A DNA stretch of 36,239 nt from Hydrogenophaga sp. (GTDB lineage Bacteria; Pseudomonadota; Gammaproteobacteria; Burkholderiales; Burkholderiaceae_C). Position numbers and translations under genes: made by a program. The notes below the pieces were generated by a model. The model ran no database searches and was not told where the DNA came from. It saw only the letters and a list, made by a program, of their open reading frames with translations. Shown in pieces: positions 31,972 through 36,239 of this stretch. The stretch is from positions 1 through 36,239 of the forward strand of contig JAGKSX010000022.1 of the NCBI GenBank assembly GCA_018993155.1, written 5' to 3'. Each line of letters starts with the position of its first letter. Position 1 is the stretch's first letter.

Positions 31972-34266
31972 CTAGTTCCGAGAGTTTCTTGCTCGCAGTT
32001 CCACCTGCACGATGTCAAAGGCGTCCTTCTTGGCGCGCAGATATGCCCCGTGCTGTTTGACAAAGCTTCCCTCGATGTTCTTGAACACCTGAGCACTAGA
32101 GATATCGTGGACAGGACCGATACCCTGCGGGACGTCCTTTAACGTGATTGGATTGACCGGCGCCACGCCCATTCCCGAGCGGTTGCTCTTCCCCTGAAGC
32201 TGCAGAGCGCACATTCGCTCCAGCGTCTCATAGTTGCAAGCGATCGTCATATCCATGCGGACATCTCGACGTGACGCGGTCTTCTCTAGCGTTGCCATCC
32301 ACTCGGTGGCAAAGTCGGCATCGCTTTTGGAGACAAGTAGTTTGCCCTTGGCGGTATCGCCTCTCGCCATCCGAAGGCACCGCTCCATCACAGCTCCGAC
32401 GATCTGCGCGCGAAGCGGCTCCTGCCTGGCGCCGTCGTTGTTGCACAAAGCAAGAAGCGACAGCGCAGCGGCGGCTGCCGTAGGTGCATTGCCCTGCTTG
32501 ACCAAGCCGAGCATGACCTCGCTCAGATACTCGCGATCGAAGGCTCCTTGGGTTCCCTTTCGCGTCGCATGGTGCAAGATGATCGCGCTCCACACATCCA
32601 TCGCGATCGGGTCGCGTGACAGCGTGTGCTCAGTGATCTGGTGAATGATGCTTGGGAACGAAGCAAAGAACTCGAGGTAGCCAAGTGCAATAGGCCCTGC
32701 GGCCCCTTGCAATGTTGTGTACCAGTCCAAGATAAAGCCTTGGTCAGGTGCCAGCACTAGAAAAGCGGCCACGTCGTCCGTCAGGCTACTTGAGTATTCC
32801 GCATGCGAGGCCGGTGAAGGTTTGACCAAGCGCATCCGTTCTGCAACCAGAAACTCCTGGAATGACCGGTGGGCAAAGAAGAGCACGCCCGACTCCTTTT
32901 CCTCCGTCAGCGTCGAAACGATGTATTCGTTGCGCTTGCCCTCATCGTCGGCGCTATTGCCATTCGGAAGATCTCGGAAAAGGATCGCCGGCAGCTCACG
33001 ACGGTAAAAACTGCCCTGTGTCCCGTCAGGCTTGCGCCACGCCCACCAAGCAAGCTCCCGTTGGAACTGCAGCCGGGCGTCCAAAGCGATGGAGCGCCGC
33101 GCAGGCTTGAGCACCGTGTCACGCTGCACCATGTTGCTGATGAAGTGCTCGTACAGGCGGTGTTCATTGAAGCCACGCAGGTCGAATTGGGGGTCGGCGG
33201 CTACATCTGCGACTAGTTGCACGTGCACTGGGCGTCGTAACAAGTCTGCAGGTACCAGCGCGAAAATTTCGTCGCGGCGCGTCTCTACAAAGTCCGGCTG
33301 GTATGCGAAACGCTTACTCTCCACATGCTTGATCTGGTTGACGCGCAGGCTAGATGTAAGCAGTCGGGACGATTCTTGTTCGTCGAAGAAGGCAATTTTC
33401 CACTCGGGCCAAGCCTGATAGTCCGAGCTAGCGACGAGCTGGTCTCCGACCCGAACCAGCCCACGAAACACCAGTTCGCGCTCATCTGAGGGAAGGGCGT
33501 TAGGCCGACCAAGGAGCAGCACCTTGGCTTTGCCGACTAAAAGTTTGTTGAACTCGCGGAAGTTGTTGAGGAAGTCTGCCGCTGTCATGGCGTGCTTCAT
33601 CTCGTCAAACCCGTCCAAGATGATGAACAGCCGGCCTTGCTTGTTTAGGTACTCCAGCGTCGGGTACTGGTAGCCGACACAAGGAAAACGCGACGTGAAC
33701 TCCTTTCCAAAAAGCCCTTCGAGCTGGGTTTCATGCACGATCTCCCCCAGACGTAGCAGGATGGGAATGCGGGCAGTGGGATCTTGTAGGTTGATCCGAG
33801 CGAAATGGGCGGCGAGTCGCCTGGCAAAGCTGGATTTACCTTGACCGTACCCGCCCAGGATGGCTCGGCTAGGGCCGCCGTCATTCTGCAGCCAGTCCTC
33901 GACTACCGCGATGGCGGGATCTGAGAAGCCTTCGAGCCGTGCTTCGACGTACTCGGTCTGCTCCGTGGGACGTAGTTCTGCCAAGTGCGTGATGTAGGGC
34001 CTGAGGCCAAAGACAGACTCGGCCAACTCGTCGTAGGTCTGGTGCGAGGCGTGACGCCAATCGTCGATGAACTCCTGCGCATCCGTAGATACGCCACAGC
34101 TGCTAACAATAAGCATCCGATCCACTCGTCCCTTGTCACGCATAACCTCGTATTGCGGATAGATCTGAGAGGACACATAACTCTTGTCGAGCCTCCTACT
34201 GTAGTCTTTGCATTCCACGGCCCAAACTTCCGTTTTACCAAAGTCTTCACGTGTGAATCGGATGTC
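31972..34266 (-). pseudogene. Nuclease-NACHT NTPase (bacterial NLR-like, probable anti-phage protein), 5' end removed by an IS element
   Basis: The frame encodes DIRFTREDFGKTEVWAVECK near its truncated start, matching a PD-(D/E)xK nuclease core (Asp, then ExK), and continues as a restriction-endonuclease-like domain. A NACHT NTPase follows: Walker A GGYGQGKSS and Walker B FIILDGFDEM (122-130 and 198-207 when counted from GTG 34218), then a winged-helix and helical C-terminal region of about 450 residues. This architecture is found among bacterial NACHT proteins, several of which abort phage infection (family knowledge). The open frame runs into the IS terminal repeat at 34267 and meets a stop inside the IS, so the natural start and perhaps 20-40 residues are lost. 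A GTG at 34218 could restart translation but would omit the first nuclease Asp. Base composition is visibly less GC-rich than the catabolic genes, suggesting transfer. The NTPase part is intact. Confidence 0.75.
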
Positions 34267-34293
34267 TGGGCTGCTGCCGGTTTCACAGACACC
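34267..34293 (+). repeat. Left terminal inverted repeat of the IS3-family element
   Basis: The 27-base end starts TGGGCTGCTGCCGGTT and finishes GACACC. It matches the complement of the right end at 23 of 27 positions; the mismatches lie in the five bases before GACACC. Confidence 0.88.
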
Positions 34294-34327
34294 TTGTTAA
34301 GGTGGAAGATGAAACCGGAGGTGGTTC

Positions 34328-34621
34328 ATGGAGAGAAGAAGGACATTCAGCCGAGAGTTCAAGCTCGAGGCGGTCAAACTGGTCACCGAGCGTGGTGTGG
34401 CTGTGGCCCAGGCGGCCAAGGACCTGGACGTACACGAGAACGTGTTGCGCAAATGGGTTCGTGAGCTGCGTGATGAGCCGCAGGAGGCGTTCCCTGGCAA
34501 TGGCAAGCAGAGGGCCCAGGATGCCGAGATAGCCCGGCTGCGCAAGGAAGTGGCCAAGCTCAAGATGGAGCGCGACATCCTGAAAAAAGCCGCGGCCTAC
34601 TTCGCGAAGGAGTCGATGTGA
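34328..34621 (+). CDS. IS3-family transposase OrfA
   Basis: A 97-residue protein with the IS3 OrfA layout. An HTH_Tnp domain at about 1-50 (RRTFSREFKLEAVKLVTERG, then VAQAAKDLDVHENVLRKWV) binds the terminal repeats. A leucine-zipper helix at about 62-92 (AEIARLRKEVAKLKMERDIL) is for dimerisation. Near the end a run of six A and a G (CTGAAAAAAGCC, around 34580-34591) could allow a -1 shift into OrfB to make the fused transposase, although its phase is not the ideal A-AAA-AAG. The stop overlaps the OrfB start by four bases (GTGA). Confidence 0.92.
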   Translation: MERRRTFSREFKLEAVKLVTERGVAVAQAAKDLDVHENVLRKWVRELRDEPQEAFPGNGKQRAQDAEIARLRKEVAKLKMERDILKKAAAYFAKESM

Positions 34622-35475
34622 AGTTCGGCTTCGTGGCGAAACACCGAGGGGCCTGGCCGGTCAATCTGATGTGCGAGGCGCTCGGTGTCTCGCGAGGTGG
34701 CTTCTACGCGTGGCTCACGCGGCCCAGGAGCCGACGCAGCCTTAGCGACGAGGCGCTGAGCACCCAGGTACGCCAGAGCTTCGTGCGCAGTGACCGCACC
34801 TACGGCGCACGCCGCGTGTGGCACGACGTGCTGGAGCAAGGCCAAGCTTGTGGGCTGCACCGCATCGAGCGGCTCATGCGCGAGCAGGCGCTGCGTGCCC
34901 GGCCCCGTCGTCGTGGGCTACCCAAGGACCGGGGGGAGCGCAGCGCGGTGGCTGACAACGTGCTGGACCGTCAGTTCCAGGCTGATGGGCCAAACCAGAA
35001 GTGGGTGGCCGACTTCACCTACATCTGGACGGCCGAGGGGTGGCTGTACGTGGCGGCGGTGCTGGACCTGTACTCGCGGCGCATCGTGGGCTGGTCGATG
35101 CAGGAGAGCATGACCTCGCAGCTCGTGGTGGACGCGCTGATGATGGCCGTGTGGCGCCGGGGCAAACCTGTGGCGCTGCTGCACCACTCGGACCAAGGCA
35201 GCCAGTACACCAGCGAGCACTTCCAGAAGCTGCTGAACGAACAGGGCATCACTTGCAGCATGAGCAGGGCCGGTGAGGTCTGGGACAACTCGGCTATGGA
35301 GAGCTTCTTCAGCTCGCTCAAGACCGAGCGCACGGCCAGGAAGGTGTACCGAACGCGAGGGCAGGCCCGTTCAGACGTGTTCGACTACATCGAACGCTTC
35401 TACAACCCGACACGCCGGCATTCGACGCTCGGGTATCTCAGTCCCGTACAGTTCGAGAAAGCTCAAGAAGCTTAG
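34618..35475 (+). CDS. IS3-family transposase OrfB (DDE integrase core)
   Basis: A 285-residue transposase catalytic part when read from a GTG at 34618; in IS3 elements it is normally made as an OrfAB frameshift product, and the frame is -1 relative to OrfA as expected. An HTH_21 helix region (CEALGVSRGGFYAWL, TYGARRVWHDV) precedes the rve domain. The triad is Asp132 in KWVADFTYIW, Asp192 in HHSDQGSQYTS and Glu228 in DNSAMESFFSSLK, giving D-D-35-E. The C-terminus has YIERFYNPTRRHSTLGYLSP, the typical IS3 ending. The protein appears intact, so the element may still be mobile. Confidence 0.93.
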   Translation: MKFGFVAKHRGAWPVNLMCEALGVSRGGFYAWLTRPRSRRSLSDEALSTQVRQSFVRSDRTYGARRVWHDVLEQGQACGLHRIERLMREQALRARPRRRGLPKDRGERSAVADNVLDRQFQADGPNQKWVADFTYIWTAEGWLYVAAVLDLYSRRIVGWSMQESMTSQLVVDALMMAVWRRGKPVALLHHSDQGSQYTSEHFQKLLNEQGITCSMSRAGEVWDNSAMESFFSSLKTERTARKVYRTRGQARSDVFDYIERFYNPTRRHSTLGYLSPVQFEKAQEA

Positions 35476-35478
35476 GTC

Positions 35479-35505
35479 GGTGTCAACGGAACCGGCAGCA
35501 GCCCA
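35479..35505 (-). repeat. Right terminal inverted repeat of the IS3-family element
   Basis: The 27-base end starts GGTGTC and finishes ACCGGCAGCAGCCCA. It is the inverted counterpart of 34267-34293 (23 of 27 positions) and begins four bases after the OrfB stop. Confidence 0.88.
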
Positions 35506-35681
35506 GCCACCCGTTCTGCCATTAGAAGACGAGACTGAAGTGCCCTTACGTCGCGCTTGAGCGCGGCTATGTCAGAGCGCTGGCTTGCATTGGTCTTGCG
35601 AAGTGCGTCTAACTCTGCCTTCAGCTCCTTGCGAGCCACGCGAGCAATCTCAGCTTTGAGGGAGTTCGCAAAAGTGTTCAT
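35506..35681 (-). pseudogene. 5' fragment of an XRE-type regulator gene truncated by the IS element
   Basis: The first 58 or so residues (MNTFANSLKAEIARVARKEL, then KAELDALRKT, RSDIAALKRDVRALQSR) match the N-terminal coiled-coil part of a small family of about 130-150-residue regulators that normally end in a Cro/CI-type HTH. The frame enters the IS right end at 35505, runs out as LLPVPLTPT and stops inside the IS, so the DNA-binding domain is gone. Only the coiled-coil part could be made. Because a different gene is cut at the other IS end, the missing HTH part and the missing NACHT 5' end were probably lost together. Confidence 0.7.
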
Positions 35682-36039
35682 GCCGCATAGTACGACATGT
35701 ATTGCTCTTAGTGGCCTCGCTCCAGTTGACCAAGGCTCTCACTGAATCTGCTTCGACGCATGCAGATTGTGATGGAGACAGACTTCGGCCTCGGTGTTTT
35801 GGGGGCGCGCGCGATGTGACAGCTATGAAGATTGAAACCGCCTTCTGAGCACTGATACGCAACTCATGCCGCTAAGGGGTGAGGAGTACCAGCGGGCCCT
35901 ATGCGGTGTTGCATGCAAGAAGTACTCCCCGAGCGAGGTCTCCTATGGAGAAATCCATCACGCTCGGAGCCAGTCTGAACGTTTTATGGCGAAAAGGTGC
36001 TTTCGGGCGAGTTAGAAAGGCATGCTGTGTGCTCGCCTA
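35682..36039. other. Intergenic accessory DNA with three short inverted repeats, no gene recognised
   Basis: No frame in this stretch reads as protein. Between 35883 and 35967 three inverted repeats follow one another: GGAGTAC (35883-35889) with GTACTCC (35922-35928); CCGAGCG (35929-35935) with CGCTCGG (35961-35967); and inside the latter CTCC-TAT-GGAG (35940-35950). The arrangement could form two adjacent hairpins in DNA or RNA. It may be an IS or integrative-element end, a recombination site or a structured leader, but I cannot match it to a known type. Confidence 0.4.
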
Positions 36040-36239
36040 GGGAAGGTCTGCACAACGCTCGCCGCCATGGGCCCTGATGCGCGATGTTTCAGATGGCGAG
36101 AGATGCGGCGCGATTCGGGCCATTTCAGGGTCAGTTTGCGACTCAGCGGCGGCCTCTCGGGCCCCTTTGGGCGCACTCATCCCCGGGCCTCTTGCAAAAG
36201 CGTTCGACGCACCATCCACAAGTTGCTCAATGCGAACAG
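36040..36239 (-). mobile_element. Possible end of a further insertion sequence, cut by the window edge
   Basis: From 36040 the sequence GGGAAGGTCTGCACAAC resembles outer ends of IS5-like elements as I remember them, is preceded by CTAG, and lies about 140 bases from what looks like a transposase C-terminus read toward it. Only the end is visible, so the family is a guess. Confidence 0.3.
36177..36239 (-). CDS. C-terminal 20 residues of a probable transposase, runs off the right edge
   Basis: On the minus strand the window begins inside an open frame reading LFALSNLWMVRRTLLQEARG and then TGA (36177-36179). The ALSNLWMVRR pattern is typical of the tail of IS5-like transposases as I recall them. 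With only 20 residues this is a weak call, strengthened a little by the IS-end-like sequence at 36040. Completeness of the gene cannot be judged. Confidence 0.4.
   Translation of the reverse strand: MFALSNLWMVRRTLLQEARG

Larger units (their letters stand above)
34267..35505 (+). mobile_element. Complete IS3-family insertion sequence, about 1.24 kb
   Basis: The element is bounded by terminal inverted repeats beginning TG and ending CA, contains two overlapping reading frames (OrfA and OrfB with a DDE triad) and has the typical IS3-family size of 1239 bases. The flanks do not show a matching 3-base target duplication (GTC on the left, GCC on the right), although IS3-family insertions normally create 3-5 bases. 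Different genes are cut at the two ends, so it probably marks an IS-mediated deletion or recombination rather than a simple insertion. Confidence 0.88.

Noticed and set aside
34297-34618. Minus-strand open frame antisense to IS OrfA
   Set aside because: Shadow of the transposase gene, with no ribosome-binding site and no protein-like pattern.
35883-35967. Integron attC site
   Set aside because: The paired repeats do not fit the R and L core pattern of attC sites, and no integron integrase or cassette gene is present.
36037-36180. Small minus-strand frame beginning MSAPKGAREAAAE, overlapping the putative transposase stop
   Set aside because: It lies between a transposase tail and a likely IS end, is short and has no recognisable feature.

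Overview
The window looks like a chromosomal segment of a GC-rich betaproteobacterium, most likely order Burkholderiales and plausibly family Comamonadaceae. The evidence is the two orphan Bug-type (tripartite tricarboxylate family) solute-binding proteins, the dense ATGA-overlapping acyl-CoA operons, the large LuxR (LAL) and IclR regulators, and a KfrA-like protein. The species cannot be fixed from the sequence alone. No rRNA, tRNA or CRISPR array was seen.

Layout. (1) 1-754: the start of an unrecognised gene running off the left edge, then an apparently empty gap. (2) 755-14968, plus strand: a LAL/MalT-type regulator followed by a Bug solute-binding protein and a tight nine-gene acyl-CoA operon. 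Its genes encode an HMG-CoA-synthase-like/DUF35 fusion, an SCP2-type thiolase, an MFE2-like SDR, a double-hotdog hydratase 2, two unlike acyl-CoA dehydrogenase subunits, an AMP-forming CoA ligase, a metallo-beta-lactamase-fold hydrolase and a PaaG-like crotonase. This is a full activation, oxidation, hydration, oxidation and C-C cleavage set, of the kind used for bulky or branched side chains. (3) 14973-21291, minus strand: Bug solute-binding protein, class III CoA-transferase, acyl-CoA dehydrogenase, mesaconyl-CoA-hydratase-like protein, HpcH/CitE-type CoA-ester lyase and an IclR regulator. This reads as a C5-dicarboxylate (mesaconate, itaconate or methylsuccinate type) route. (4) 21432-28601, plus strand, divergent from (3): a second IclR paralogue, SDR, acyl-CoA dehydrogenase, MaoC hydratase, NDP-forming acyl-CoA synthetase, a short citrate-synthase-fold lyase and an AMACR-type racemase, then an unrecognised small gene. 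A perfect 9-bp inverted repeat lies in the shared promoter region of (3) and (4).

(5) 29200 to the right edge is accessory DNA. It holds a PAS-domain gene remnant, a tyrosine recombinase divergent from a KfrA-like coiled-coil DNA-binding protein, and a nuclease-NACHT NTPase (bacterial NLR-like, probably anti-phage) whose 5' end has been removed by an IS3-family element. The element's 27-bp terminal repeats are readable. On its other side is a second truncated gene, an XRE-type regulator lacking its 3' end. There is no target-site duplication, so the element marks a deletion or rearrangement joint. A further transposase tail runs off the right edge.

How the genes work together (inference). 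Three substrate-activation strategies sit side by side: an AMP-forming ligase, a class III CoA-transferase and an NDP-forming ligase. Each feeds its own beta-oxidation-like module that ends in a C-C-cleaving enzyme (thiolase/HMGCS-like pair, HpcH-type lyase, citrate-synthase-fold lyase). The most unusual protein is the HMGCS-like/DUF35 fusion: its nucleophilic Cys aligns with Gln and its catalytic His with Ala, so it is probably either a structural partner of the thiolase or a decarboxylase-like KSQ analogue.
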